Part shown: positions 52,667-62,243 of the stretch, piece after piece
How positions within the stretch are numbered: the first letter of the stretch is position 1
Layout: every line of letters starts with the position of its first letter
Notes under the pieces: model-generated
What the model was told of the DNA's origin: nothing
Databases searched by the model: none
What the model saw: the letters and a program-made list of their open reading frames with translations, nothing else
Program-made: the position numbers and the translations under genes
Source of the DNA: Mesorhizobium ciceri WSM4083
GTDB taxonomy: Bacteria; Pseudomonadota; Alphaproteobacteria; Rhizobiales; Rhizobiaceae
Direction of reading: 5' to 3'
Assembly: GCF_000519305.1 (NCBI RefSeq)
Contig: NZ_JAFG01000013.1
Location: forward strand, 26,589 to 90,588
Length of the DNA: 64,000 bases

Positions 52667-53646
52667 GCCGATCGTCGCGCATCCTCGGCTTCGGTCATCA
52701 TGCGCCGTCTCGCAAGGTCGAGAACCCGGAAATCGAAAACCGTCTCGGCCTTGAGCCTGGCTGGATCGAGCGGCGCACCGGAATTCGCTCGCGCTTCTGG
52801 GCAAAGGACGAAGACACGCTCTCGGGCCTTGCCGCACAGGCGGGCGAGATGGCGCTGGCGAAAGCCGGGATCGACCGCGGCGACATCGGCCTGCTGTTGC
52901 TCGCCACCTCGACGCCCGACCATCTTCTGCCGCCCAGTGCGCCGCTGGTGGCGCACAAGCTCGGCCTTGGCCGCTCAGGCGCGATCGATCTCACCGGCGC
53001 CTGCGCCGGCTTCATCTATGCGCTGATGTTCGCCGACGGATTCACCCGCCTGCACGGCAAAGCGAGCCTTGTCATTGCCGCCAACATCCTCAGCCGCCGT
53101 ATCAATCCGGCCGAGCGTGCCAGCGCCGTGCTGTTTGCCGATGCCGCCGGCGCCGTGGTGATCGGTCCTTGCGACGACCCGGATCGGGGCATTCTCGGCG
53201 CTTCGGTGGATTCGGACGGCTCGCGCTACGGACTAATCCAGATCCCCGCCGGCGGAAGCAACGCGCCGTACCGTGGCGACCTCGACCTGGCGCAGATCCG
53301 AATGACGATCACTGACGGCCGTGAAGTGTTCGCCAAGGCGGTGGAGATGATGACTGACTGCTCGAGAGGTGCACTCACTGCTGCCCGAATGCGGCCGCAA
53401 GACATCGATCGGTTCGTGCCGCACCAGGCCAATGCCCGGATTTTCGACGCCGTCGGCAGGAACCTTGGCATTGCAGATGACGCAATCGTCAAGACCATTG
53501 CCGATTACGGCAACTCTTCCGCCGCGACCATCCCCTTGTCACTGTCGCTGGCGCACGGGATCAGACCCATTCTAGCTGGCGAAAAACTGTTGCTGGCGGC
53601 AGCGGGGGCTGGCCTTTCCGGCGGAGCCCTGATCGTTGGGGTCTAG
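52663..53646 (+). CDS. bioZ: BioZ, KAS III-like pimelate-precursor synthase
   Basis: A 327-residue beta-ketoacyl-ACP synthase III homologue. The catalytic Cys is in IDLTGACAGFIYAL, His in FVPHQANARIFDAVG and Asn in ADYGNSSAATIPLSLSLA. In alphaproteobacteria BioZ supplies the pimeloyl moiety by condensing a glutaryl thioester with malonyl-ACP, replacing BioC-BioH; the gene was first described in the M. loti island biotin operon. ATG 52663 overlaps the bioA stop codon. bioZ ends the operon. Confidence 0.93.
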   Translation: MSRSSRILGFGHHAPSRKVENPEIENRLGLEPGWIERRTGIRSRFWAKDEDTLSGLAAQAGEMALAKAGIDRGDIGLLLLATSTPDHLLPPSAPLVAHKLGLGRSGAIDLTGACAGFIYALMFADGFTRLHGKASLVIAANILSRRINPAERASAVLFADAAGAVVIGPCDDPDRGILGASVDSDGSRYGLIQIPAGGSNAPYRGDLDLAQIRMTITDGREVFAKAVEMMTDCSRGALTAARMRPQDIDRFVPHQANARIFDAVGRNLGIADDAIVKTIADYGNSSAATIPLSLSLAHGIRPILAGEKLLLAAAGAGLSGGALIVGV

Positions 53647-54827
53647 TTCCAGCCTAGCGTGGCCCCCGCCTTCGCCGGCGCCCGTGCCGATTCGCCAGCA
53701 CATCGCGCGGCAGAACGGAATGTGGAGATAAAGCGACACCGAATTTTGGCCGGCAGGCTGCTCAGCCATTCCTCATAGTCTTCAGTACAGACCGTGGCGG
53801 CACCGTCGGATACACGGTATACCAAGGCGGCCTCGCGATATTTTGTCAGGTTCGACATCTGCAACAGCTACCATCCCATGCCGCTGACCAGGTCTAGTCG
53901 CTGCACGCTCCTGTTGTCTTTGAGCTGTGTCAGTACGTTCCAGTTTTGCCGCCGCTCCTTTGGTAAGTAATCATTGCGCACGCGGCGAACGTCACGTAAC
54001 GGCCGATCGGTCTTGGCTGGTCGGCCTTTGGTATTACTTCGCTTTCCGTCAGTCGGCGCAGGTCCAGGGGATGCCAAGGAAGCGCGGCGTCGCTATGTCC
54101 TGCGAGGTGTCGGGACCACACTTTCGCCGCGATCTGCCCAGCGCCTGCTGACTGCTGAAGGTGCGCCCAACGCGCACGGCACCACAAATCACCGCCCCGT
54201 CGGAAAAGCGAGGAATCGGCGTAACAAGCGTTTGTCGCTACTGAACGAAACTGTCGTGTTTCGAACATTGTAAACATGGTCGAAACGCTTGCTTTGATGC
54301 GCGGCGTGACGCTCAGGGCACGAAAGAACAAGCCGACGCGGGCTTGCCGGTGAACTTTCCTGTCAGTGCACAACTACGTCTTCAATGTGGCACGTCGCTT
54401 GCTCAATGAACGTCGGGAGCCGCTTTGACGGTCTACCCGCAAGGCCGACAACGGGCATGGCGGATTGAGCTAGAAGTGCTGAACACCCGAGATGATTTAG
54501 CTGAAGAGCTGCGCCTGTGAGCGGTCGCCACAGCGATGTTGCGAATCCGGGGCCGCTCAGGTCGGCTCTCCAGCTCTCCAAGGAGTGTATGACCTCGTAA
54601 TCTTTGTCGTTCACGCAAAAGCATCACCTTTGCAGGCCGTAAGCTTGCTGGTGACAAGCTCGGAATTACTGCACGAGTATCATTCGCTACGTCAATTTTG
54701 TTCCGGAGCAATTCAGTATGACCGATAGAATTATGCCGCGATGCATTTTCTTCGAGGCATGGGGAATAGGACAATGATTCGCTCTTCGATGTCCTTCTCT
54801 TTTTTAGTCTTTGAATGGAAATCAAGA
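53647..54827. other. 1.18 kb with no confident gene
   Basis: Short frames only. A minus-strand frame ending at 53643 contains LTKYREAALVYRVSDGAATV and CTEDYEEWLSSLPAKI, which looks protein-like but has no ribosome site and is not recognised. GTTTCGA (54258-54264) and TCGAAAC (54280-54286) form an inverted repeat with a 15-bp spacer. No promoter for the porin could be fixed, though its 5' flank becomes AT-rich from about 54660. Confidence 0.4.
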
Positions 54828-55970
54828 ATGAGTATCAAGAGCGTTCTCGGCTCGGCTGCGGCCCTGATCGCAGTCTCCGATGCTCGCGCCGCCGGCACCG
54901 AGCTGGAATCGATCGAATATGTCAACATCTGCGATGTCTACGGTTCGGGCTATTTCTACATTCCCGGCACCGAGACATGTCTGCGCATCGGCGGCTATGT
55001 TCGCTCCCAGATCGGCCTCGGCGACGTCGGATCCTATGACGGCGCAAGAACCTTCGACGCCAGGACTGGCAAGGATCGGGGAACATGGTGGAATAGCACA
55101 CGCCTCGCATTCAAGACCTGGACAGGTCAGGGAACCGAGCTCGGCATACTGAAGACCTACACAGAGACACGCCTGAACTTCGGTACGCGCAACGGCCTGC
55201 AAAGTCCTCAGAACTATGCTTTCAACAGCGACATCGCGCTGACTTTCGCTTGGATTCAGCTTGGTGGCCTCCGACTTGGGAAGGACTGGTCGGCCTTCGA
55301 CAGTTTCATTGGTTACGCTGGCAACGTCCTCAATGACAAGATTGCTCCATATGGCGACTTCGACACGAACGTGATCCAGTACTACTTCGACGCGGACAAC
55401 GGCTTTTCGGCTGTGGTCTCACTCGAAGAGGGCTCGGGTGTGGTCGGCACTATCGATAGCTATGTTCCGCACTTCGTCGGTGGAGCGAGATACACGCAAG
55501 GGTGGGGCGCGATCGCCAGCGTTGTCGCTTATGATAGCAACTACGACTCGGTGGCCGGAAAGATCCGCATCGATGTGATTGTGGCGGACCAGCTGTCGCT
55601 ATTCGGAATGATCGGCTATGGTTCCAATGGCAAGCTCAACGATGACTCCGCCAATGTCGTCGACGCCAATGGCCGTGGGTTCTACAGACAGTGGGGCGGC
55701 AACTGGGCCTTGTGGGCCGGCGGCACCTATTTGTTCGACAAGAAAACGTCGGTGAACCTTCGGTTCTCTGGCGATCAGTTCAAGAACTATGGTGTGGCCG
55801 CAAACGTCGTCTACACGCTCGTGCCAGGTTTCACGGCGACGGCCGAAATCGACTACGACCACTACGGCAATTTCGGCGTCGGCATGGTCGACCCTTCGAA
55901 TGTGAATTGGACCAAGGCTGACAAAAAAGACAGCGTCGGCGGCGTCCTCAGTTTCCAACGCTCATTCTGA
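54828..55970 (+). CDS. General porin of the Omp2b/RopA type
   Basis: A 380-residue outer-membrane protein. ATG 54828 (MSIKSVLGSAAALIAVSDAR) is chosen because it starts a standard alpha-proteobacterial porin signal peptide, cleaved after ARAA. The mature N-terminus EYVNICDVYGSGYFYIPGTE, CLRIGGYVRSQIGLGD matches the Cys-pair opening of these porins; strands such as LGGLRLGKDWSAFDSFIGYA and FTATAEIDYDHYGNFGVG follow, ending in a C-terminal phenylalanine (LSFQRSF). It forms 16-stranded trimers for small solutes. An upstream in-frame ATG (54741) would put 29 extra residues before the signal and is unlikely. Confidence 0.92.
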   Translation: MSIKSVLGSAAALIAVSDARAAGTELESIEYVNICDVYGSGYFYIPGTETCLRIGGYVRSQIGLGDVGSYDGARTFDARTGKDRGTWWNSTRLAFKTWTGQGTELGILKTYTETRLNFGTRNGLQSPQNYAFNSDIALTFAWIQLGGLRLGKDWSAFDSFIGYAGNVLNDKIAPYGDFDTNVIQYYFDADNGFSAVVSLEEGSGVVGTIDSYVPHFVGGARYTQGWGAIASVVAYDSNYDSVAGKIRIDVIVADQLSLFGMIGYGSNGKLNDDSANVVDANGRGFYRQWGGNWALWAGGTYLFDKKTSVNLRFSGDQFKNYGVAANVVYTLVPGFTATAEIDYDHYGNFGVGMVDPSNVNWTKADKKDSVGGVLSFQRSF

Positions 55971-56883
55971 CGGAATGAAAAGCTCTCGGTGGTCGATTGC
56001 GCGAGCGGTGCTATAACCTCCTGTAGACGATCGCTGAACCCACGCGAGACTGGAGGCCAAGGCCACCGTTCCCGTCCAGCAGCCCAATTGTTGGTCCGCC
56101 CGATTACTCGACGGTCAGCGCTTCTGAGAGAGATGCGATCCGCGAGGTGTTCTTTTCTGTCATGTGCTGCCGTTCGACCGCTCGTTGATGACGCGCTGGC
56201 GCAGACACATGGGCGAGGAGCGGATCATGGCGCTGTTGTAGGAAAAGCCTCGGCCTTGCGGTCGAGACCGGGGCGGTGAAACCCACCGACACGCAAGCTC
56301 ATCCACCCTGGTGCGCATGGCCAGAGGAAGGGACTCCATTTGCGCAAGAGCTATCCGCGTCTCCAAGCTGGCGCTGATCCAGCCAGGAGCGCTATGCCCA
56401 CGCGCAACGTGGGATGTTACCGGCCTCAGGTGGAGAACTGTAGCAGAGCCAGACTGGACAGGCGATGATCTGCGGCGGTAAGCGTTCGTGACCCATCGCT
56501 GTGTTATGCCGTCGGCTCTGTCTGGCAGATCCTTCAACGCGAGTTAGGTGATAAGGCCCATCAACGATCCCATATTGTTTCACTGCCGCCGTCGTTATCC
56601 GCTTAAGCGAACCCAACGGGACCGGCGCTCTTACAACGCCGGACTCCACAAGAGCTTCTTCACCATGCCCCGCAAACCGATGCGACAACCGGCTCGTGAA
56701 CCTCACGGGCTTCGTCAAACTCGCAGATACTGCAATCTGTCTCAACAGCCAAACCGTCACCTGGGGCATTGCGCGAGCAGAGTCTCGTAACCCGGATAGC
56801 GGCTCTTGAATCGATATTCACCCGCAAAACCCTTCTGACCCTTTTTTTTAGTCAAATGAGCGACCGAGGTAGCTGCTGCCTGA
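55971..56883. other. 913 bp of degenerate sequence
   Basis: Many short frames interrupted by stops, with no recognisable domain on either strand. The patchy composition suggests old insertion-element or gene debris between the porin and the LysR gene. Confidence 0.45.
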
Positions 56884-57786
56884 CTACATCACTGAAATCA
56901 GATGCTGGAGGTAGGTCACCATCTTGCCGGTCACCAACGAGTAGCCCGCCTGCTTAGTCAAAACAAATGTTTCGACGAGTGGCGAGGCCTCGACAAATTC
57001 TCTTATCACCAGATTTGGTAACTCAGCGTTGCGGACGCATGACGGATAAACCGTAACGCCGAGGCCCGCTGCCACCATACTGAAGATGGTAGCGCCATCC
57101 TGCGCCTCAAGGGCAATCCTCGGCACGAACCCGGCAGTTGCACAGAATGCCTCCACCGTCGGAAGGTAAAGTTCCCAGCCCTCGCGATCCCCCATAACGA
57201 ACGGCTCTTCAGCAAGATCACTCAATGAAACGCGTTCCTGTCCCGCGAGCCGGTGGTGTCGGCTGATCACAGCGACCAACGGCTCTTGCGTGAACGGCAT
57301 TACTTCTACGTTGCCCTGAAAGCGGTGCCTCACGGCAAAGCCAACATCGATACGATTGGCGTTAAGATCGGTGGACTGTGCGTCTGATCGATGACGTTTT
57401 AAGCTGACTTTCACAAGCGGGTGAGTCCGCTTAAATTCAGCCAGAAGGGATATCATAGGACCGTGGATCGCAAAATCCATGTAGCCAACTCGCAGTTCGC
57501 CGGTGAGGCCGATCTCTGCCTCTTGCGTGAGCTGAACCGCCCTTTTCATTTGAGCGAGCGTATAGTGCGCTTCCGCTAGAAAGACTTTGCCGGCCAGGGT
57601 GACACGTGTTGATCGGGTCGTCCGGTCTAGAAGCTGCACACCGAGCTTGGCTTCCAGCATGCTGATTGTTCTGCTTAAAGCCGGCTGGGCAACGTTAAGC
57701 CGCTTCGCAGCACCCACGAAGCTTAGCTCCTCAGCAACAGCCACGAAAGCACGAAGCTCCCTCATTTCAAGGGACGGAGATGCCAT
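56884..57786 (-). CDS. LysR-type transcriptional regulator
   Basis: A 300-residue LTTR. The N-terminal winged helix is MRELRAFVAVAEELSFVGAA, KRLNVAQPALSRTISMLEAK, LGVQLLDRTTRSTRVTLAG. The effector domain has GELRVGYMDFAIHGPMISLL, FVMGDREGWELYLP and a GLGVTVYPS segment. It is divergent from the binding-protein gene at 57990 and very likely controls the downstream catabolic genes. A CCCAA-N6-TTGGG palindrome lies in the shared 203-bp promoter region. Confidence 0.92.
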   Translation of the reverse strand: MASPSLEMRELRAFVAVAEELSFVGAAKRLNVAQPALSRTISMLEAKLGVQLLDRTTRSTRVTLAGKVFLAEAHYTLAQMKRAVQLTQEAEIGLTGELRVGYMDFAIHGPMISLLAEFKRTHPLVKVSLKRHRSDAQSTDLNANRIDVGFAVRHRFQGNVEVMPFTQEPLVAVISRHHRLAGQERVSLSDLAEEPFVMGDREGWELYLPTVEAFCATAGFVPRIALEAQDGATIFSMVAAGLGVTVYPSCVRNAELPNLVIREFVEASPLVETFVLTKQAGYSLVTGKMVTYLQHLISVM

Positions 57787-57862
57787 CCAAGTGTTCCATA
57801 CGACGCTATGTCTACTGCTGCTTTTATCCCCCCATTCATAACAAAATCAATAATAATCGGTG

Positions 57863-57878
57863 CCCAAGTTGTATTGGG
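57863..57878. promoter_or_regulatory. Candidate LysR operator
   Basis: CCCAAGTTGTATTGGG has perfect 5-bp arms with a 6-bp spacer, 77 bp upstream of the LysR gene start and 112 bp upstream of the binding-protein gene. LTTR recognition sites are usually dyads of this size. Confidence 0.45.
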
Positions 57879-57989
57879 ACGCCGGTAATTCGGAAGCTAG
57901 AGTTGCGACGTTGAGGTGCCGATCGCCCGGACGAGAGACCCACAAGGGAACCGCCGTTGACGGCCGCCAAAAGCCAATGGGAGCTAACA

Positions 57990-59555
57990 ATGGATTTTGA
58001 AGATACGAGCAACAAGCCGTTGCTCAAGCTTGATCGACGAGCTTTGCTCCGTGGGTCCGTGGGTCTCGGCATAGCCGGAGCTGTAGGCCGCATTGTTCTG
58101 CCCACAACGGCATTTGCTCAAACACCACGACGTGGTGGCAAATTTATCGCCGGGGTCAAGGGTGGATCGACGACCGATACGGTTGACCCTACGAATATGC
58201 CTTCCTCGGTCCCGCTGTTTGTCTCCTATCAGCTTGGCAACCGGCTGCTGGAGCGCACTACGGATGGAAAATTGGCCAGCGAGCTGGCTGAGACCTGGGA
58301 GCCGGGCGACAGCGGAAAAACCTGGAAATTTACCGTGAGAAAGGACGTCACCTTTCACAACGGTAAAGAATTTACGGCTAAAGACATGGTCTACTCGCTG
58401 AACCGTCACCGCGGTCCCGATACGAAATCGGGCGCAGCAGCCCTGATGAAGGCGATCAAGGACATCAAGGTGGACGGCCCTCACCAATTGACGGTGACCC
58501 TGTCTGCCCCCGACGTCAACTTCCCGTACCTGATGACCAACGCTGCGCTTATCGCTCAACCCGAGGGAGAAGACCCGGCCACGGGAATCGGGACTGGACC
58601 GTTTATCCTTGCCTCGGCACAACCGGGCGTCCGCTATAATTTCAAGCGTAATCAGAAGTATTTCAGGCCAGAGCAGCCATTCTTCGACGAGCTTGAGATC
58701 TTGGTTGTCAATGATGATATGGCTAGGATGTCCTCACTTCTAGCCGGGACAACCCACTTTGCCTCAGAGCTCACGCCGAATCTTGTCGAGCGGCTTAAGA
58801 ATTCCCCATCAGTCAAGATCGACGTAGCGGATACGACCACGTTCAACTATTTCGTGATGCAGACGAACAAGGCACCATTCGACAATCCCGAATTGCGGCT
58901 AGCGCTCAAATATGCGGTTGATCGGAATTTGATCTTAAAAACGACGCAGGCAGGATACGGCTCTATCGGCAACGACAATCCCATCAATTCGATCTATCCT
59001 CTTTATTCCGAACTGCCCCAGCACACTTACGATCCCGATAAAGCTAGCTTCTATTACAAGAAGTCTGGTCACAGCGGTGCGATCGATCTGTACACGTCCG
59101 AGTCCGTGTTCCCCGGCGCGGTCAATGCCGCAGAAATCTTCCAGCAATCAGCGGCCAAAGCTGGCATTACCATCAATCCAAAGCGTGTGCCGGCCGACGG
59201 TTATTGGAGCGACGTCTGGATGAAAAAGCCCTTCTGCGCCTCCTATTTCGGCAGCCTGGCCACGGAAGATCAGGCTTTTACCCAGCCATTCGCAAGCGAC
59301 TCTCCATGGAACGACGGTAACTGGTACCGGCCGGAATTTGACAAGCTTCTCGTCGAGGCAAGGTCAGAACTCGACGTCGAAAAGCGCAAGTCTCTCTACC
59401 ATGATGCCGCAAAAATGGTTCAGGAAGACGCGGGCCATATAACCTTGATGTTTTCGCCCTCCATCAATGGGCTAGCGAAAAACGTCCAGGGTTTCGTGGG
59501 CAATCACTTTCACGGCGAAGCGAAAAACTTCGCGCGTTGCTGGTTCGAAGCCTGA
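57990..59555 (+). CDS. ABC transporter substrate-binding protein (peptide/opine type, SBP family 5)
   Basis: A 521-residue exported protein. ATG 57990 (MDFEDTS) is chosen because GGGAGCTAACA precedes it. The signal has a twin-arginine-like LDRRALLRGSVGLGIAGAVG and ends at AFAQ. SBP_bac_5 features: RRGGKFIAGVKGGSTTDTVD, LAETWEPGDSGKTWKFTVRK, DVTFHNGKEFTAKDMVYSLN, then LALKYAVDRN. It would capture a peptide-like or opine-like ligand in the periplasm. No permease or ATPase genes follow, so it must borrow membrane components or act as a sensor. It is probably in one unit with the M19 dipeptidase (92-bp gap). Confidence 0.9.
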   Translation: MDFEDTSNKPLLKLDRRALLRGSVGLGIAGAVGRIVLPTTAFAQTPRRGGKFIAGVKGGSTTDTVDPTNMPSSVPLFVSYQLGNRLLERTTDGKLASELAETWEPGDSGKTWKFTVRKDVTFHNGKEFTAKDMVYSLNRHRGPDTKSGAAALMKAIKDIKVDGPHQLTVTLSAPDVNFPYLMTNAALIAQPEGEDPATGIGTGPFILASAQPGVRYNFKRNQKYFRPEQPFFDELEILVVNDDMARMSSLLAGTTHFASELTPNLVERLKNSPSVKIDVADTTTFNYFVMQTNKAPFDNPELRLALKYAVDRNLILKTTQAGYGSIGNDNPINSIYPLYSELPQHTYDPDKASFYYKKSGHSGAIDLYTSESVFPGAVNAAEIFQQSAAKAGITINPKRVPADGYWSDVWMKKPFCASYFGSLATEDQAFTQPFASDSPWNDGNWYRPEFDKLLVEARSELDVEKRKSLYHDAAKMVQEDAGHITLMFSPSINGLAKNVQGFVGNHFHGEAKNFARCWFEA

Positions 59556-59647
59556 TAGGCGCATTGCGACGCTTCACTGCGCGCTCGAAAGGTTTCGAGC
59601 GCGCAAGGTTCCGCACATCCAACGTTTGAACAAATCGGGGTAAAAAC

Positions 59648-60670
59648 GTGGCTAGTACTTTGGTTGGTGAACGGGAAACAGCTCAAGCGGCAAGAAAGGT
59701 CCTTGCCGACTCGATTGTTTGGGATACGCATGCCGGCGTCGCTTGTCGTCCCACTTTAGATCTGAGTTTTCTCTCACGCTGGCGCGACGGCGGGGCAACA
59801 TTCATTGGTCTCAATGTGGGATGGGACGCCCTGCCGTGGCAGGAATCGCTCCGCTGCGCGGCGCACTACCGTAGATGGCTCGAGCTTCATAGCGACGACT
59901 ATGTGATCGTCGACCGGTTCGCTGACGTTGAACGTGCCAAACGAGAAAGTAAGCTAGCAGTCGCACTCGATCTGGAGGGCGCCAACGCGCTCGATCAAAA
60001 CATCGAAATGATCGGCGCTTATCACCGTCTCGGCGTACGCCAAATGAACTTGGCTTATAATAAGAACAATACGTTCGCCGGCGGGTGCACCGATGAGGAT
60101 ATTCCTCTGACACCGCTTGGTCGCGAGGCTATTGCCGAGATGAATCGCGTCGGCATGCTGGTCGACTGTACCCACACCGGCTATCGCTCTTCGATGGAAA
60201 TCATGGAGATTTCCAACACGCCTGTCATTTTCACGCATTCCAACCCGCGGGCACTCTGGGATCACGAGCGGAATTTGCGCGACGACCAGATCAAGGCCTG
60301 CGCCCGGACCGGCGGGGTAGTGGGTATCAACGGCGTCAGCAAGTACATGGCCTGCGATGAGGATTGTACGCCCGAGACGATCGTCAACCACATCGATTAT
60401 GTGGCGAACCTGGTGGGTGTCGACCATGTCGGCCTGGGCTTGGACGCCGTCCTGGATCCTGACGAGATGCCGAACCTGGTCAAGGAATTTCCCAATGTCT
60501 GGCCCGAGTCAGAAGCCGATCAATGGGACTATTCCTCATGGCGTTTCATCCTTCCGGAGCAGCTCCCTGACATCGCTGAGGGCCTGTTGCTTCGGCAGTA
60601 CAGTGAGACGGACGTGAAGAAGATCATGGGGCAGAACTTCACGAGGGTGGCTGCCGCAGTTTGGATTTAG
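59648..60670 (+). CDS. Membrane dipeptidase-like metallohydrolase (peptidase M19)
   Basis: A 340-residue zinc enzyme starting with GTG at 59648 behind GGGGTAAAAAC. Metal ligands fit the renal dipeptidase family: DTHAGVA (HxD-like first pair), VALDLEGANALDQNIEMIGA (bridging Glu), the His segments TPVIFTHSNPRALWDH and VDCTHTGYRSS, and VDHVGLGLDAVLDPDE. No signal peptide, so it is cytoplasmic. M19 enzymes split dipeptides, including those with a D-residue. The place between a peptide-type binding protein and D-amino-acid-dehydrogenase-like genes fits stepwise breakdown of one imported compound. Confidence 0.9.
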   Translation: MASTLVGERETAQAARKVLADSIVWDTHAGVACRPTLDLSFLSRWRDGGATFIGLNVGWDALPWQESLRCAAHYRRWLELHSDDYVIVDRFADVERAKRESKLAVALDLEGANALDQNIEMIGAYHRLGVRQMNLAYNKNNTFAGGCTDEDIPLTPLGREAIAEMNRVGMLVDCTHTGYRSSMEIMEISNTPVIFTHSNPRALWDHERNLRDDQIKACARTGGVVGINGVSKYMACDEDCTPETIVNHIDYVANLVGVDHVGLGLDAVLDPDEMPNLVKEFPNVWPESEADQWDYSSWRFILPEQLPDIAEGLLLRQYSETDVKKIMGQNFTRVAAAVWI

Positions 60671-61007
60671 CCTCCGCGCTTGCAAAACTCTGCAACGAAC
60701 TCTCAATGCTCGGGGATGTCATCCTAGCCAAGGCTTTGTCCGGAACGGTTGAAGATTAAGCGCGCCGTAGCGCTTGGCGCTCCCGGTTGGTTTGTCTGCA
60801 ATTTCGCGGCGCTCGGAGATCTTTCGGAGACGCTGACGTTCATCGCCTCTTGGGAAGGCAAAGGGCAGGATTTGGTATGGAATTTGCGACAGCTAGGCTT
60901 GCCAGGGCCAACAGCTGCCGACACATGAAGTGCCGAAGCGCGCGGCTACGCGCCATGGCTCGTCGGCCGATTCGAACAAACTTTCGAAACTGCTTTTGGG
61001 AAAGCGC
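60671..61007. other. 337 bp with a gene fragment-like stretch
   Basis: The plus strand from about 60764 reads KRAVALGAPGWFVCNFAALG, DLSETLTFIASWEGKGQDLV, then WNLRQLGLPGPTAADT and a stop. It is protein-like without start or known family, perhaps the tail of a lost gene in this operon. Confidence 0.4.
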
Positions 61008-62243
61008 ATGAACCGGCGGTTCGACACGGTTATTATCGGAGGCGGCATCGTTGGGGCGAGTGCCGCCTATTACCTGGCAAAGTCCGGGAAGTCCGTCGTC
61101 CTCGTCGAAAAAGGACGTATCAACGGTGAGCAGTCGGGCCGCGGCTGGGGCATCATCGGCACGCAAGGGCGTAATCCTCTGGAAATCCCATTGATGCTCG
61201 ATTCGCTTGAAATTTGGCGCGGTCTGGAGGATGAGCTAGGGGATGGCGTGGGCTGGAACGAGAGGGGCCAGGTCTCGCTTTTCTCAAACGACTCCGGTCG
61301 CCGGCGATCCGAGGCCTTCATGGCCGTCGCCAAACAGTTTGGCCTGACAACGCAGTTGATTGGGCCGAAAGAAGTCGTTGGTCTGCTCCCTCACACGAAG
61401 CCTCAAGGTTGCCTGGGCGCACTCTACACGCCCACTGATGGAAGTGCTGATCAGCAACTCGCAGCCACCGCGTTTGCGCGAGCAGCCGCGGGCTATGGCG
61501 CCGTGATCTGGGAGAACACTGCCGCACGCGCCATTGACGTCTGGGGAGAGGTTGTCTGCGGCGTCGATACAGAGCAGGGGCGTTTGGGATGTCAAAACAT
61601 TGTCGTTGCTGCGGGATGTTGGACCAGCCTCTTATTGAAGCCACTTGGCATTTCACATCCAAGCCTCTGGGTTCGGGGATCTGTTGGCCGGTCCACGGTC
61701 CTGTCGTGTTTTGTTAAGCTTGCCGTCTCCTGCGATAAATACGCCTACCTGCAAAGCCCCGACGGGCGCCTCAACCTTGCTGCGGTCCACGAGCCGATGC
61801 ACGATCTGATGCTGCAAAGCCGGCCCGAGCTCCTAAGGCTGCACAAACTTAAGCAGAAGAAAATCAAGCTCGGGTTAGGCAGACCGATGGTTCGTAGTAT
61901 CATGGGCGATTTCGACGGCTTTGTTACTCACCGCAGTTTGGATCCGGCTCCTGATTTGAACGCTTTGAAGCGTGCGGCGGACGCCTTCCATACTGAGCAT
62001 CCCGCCACTGACCCAATCCAATTCGAGCGATCCTGGGCTGGTTACATGGACTACACCCCCGACGAACTGCCGATTATCGAGGCGGTGGCTGAGCCTCGCG
62101 GGCTGTTTGTCGCTGCAGGACTGGGTAGCCAGGGCTTCGGCATCGCGCCAGCTGTCGGCCGGTCAATTTCCGACCTGATCATCAGAGGCGATACCGATCG
62201 CGACCTGTCACCGTTTCGATCACGGCGGTTCGGTCATGACTGA
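61008..62243 (+). CDS. FAD-dependent oxidoreductase, glycine/D-amino-acid oxidase family
   Basis: A 411-residue flavoprotein from ATG 61008 with GGGAAAGCGC before it. The FAD motif is TVIIGGGIVGASAAYYLAKS with EKGRINGEQSGRGWGIIG. Conserved late segments are PIQFERSWAGYMDYTPDELP and GLFVAAGLGSQGFGIAPAVG. It resembles sarcosine/D-amino-acid and opine oxidases. It overlaps the next oxidoreductase gene by 8 bp, so both are made together; they may oxidise successive or alternative substrates, or form a complex. Confidence 0.87.
   Translation: MNRRFDTVIIGGGIVGASAAYYLAKSGKSVVLVEKGRINGEQSGRGWGIIGTQGRNPLEIPLMLDSLEIWRGLEDELGDGVGWNERGQVSLFSNDSGRRRSEAFMAVAKQFGLTTQLIGPKEVVGLLPHTKPQGCLGALYTPTDGSADQQLAATAFARAAAGYGAVIWENTAARAIDVWGEVVCGVDTEQGRLGCQNIVVAAGCWTSLLLKPLGISHPSLWVRGSVGRSTVLSCFVKLAVSCDKYAYLQSPDGRLNLAAVHEPMHDLMLQSRPELLRLHKLKQKKIKLGLGRPMVRSIMGDFDGFVTHRSLDPAPDLNALKRAADAFHTEHPATDPIQFERSWAGYMDYTPDELPIIEAVAEPRGLFVAAGLGSQGFGIAPAVGRSISDLIIRGDTDRDLSPFRSRRFGHD

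Noticed and set aside
54258..54286. Inverted repeat GTTTCGA-N15-TCGAAAC
   Set aside because: No gene or promoter that it could serve was identified around it; kept only as a note in the gene-free region.
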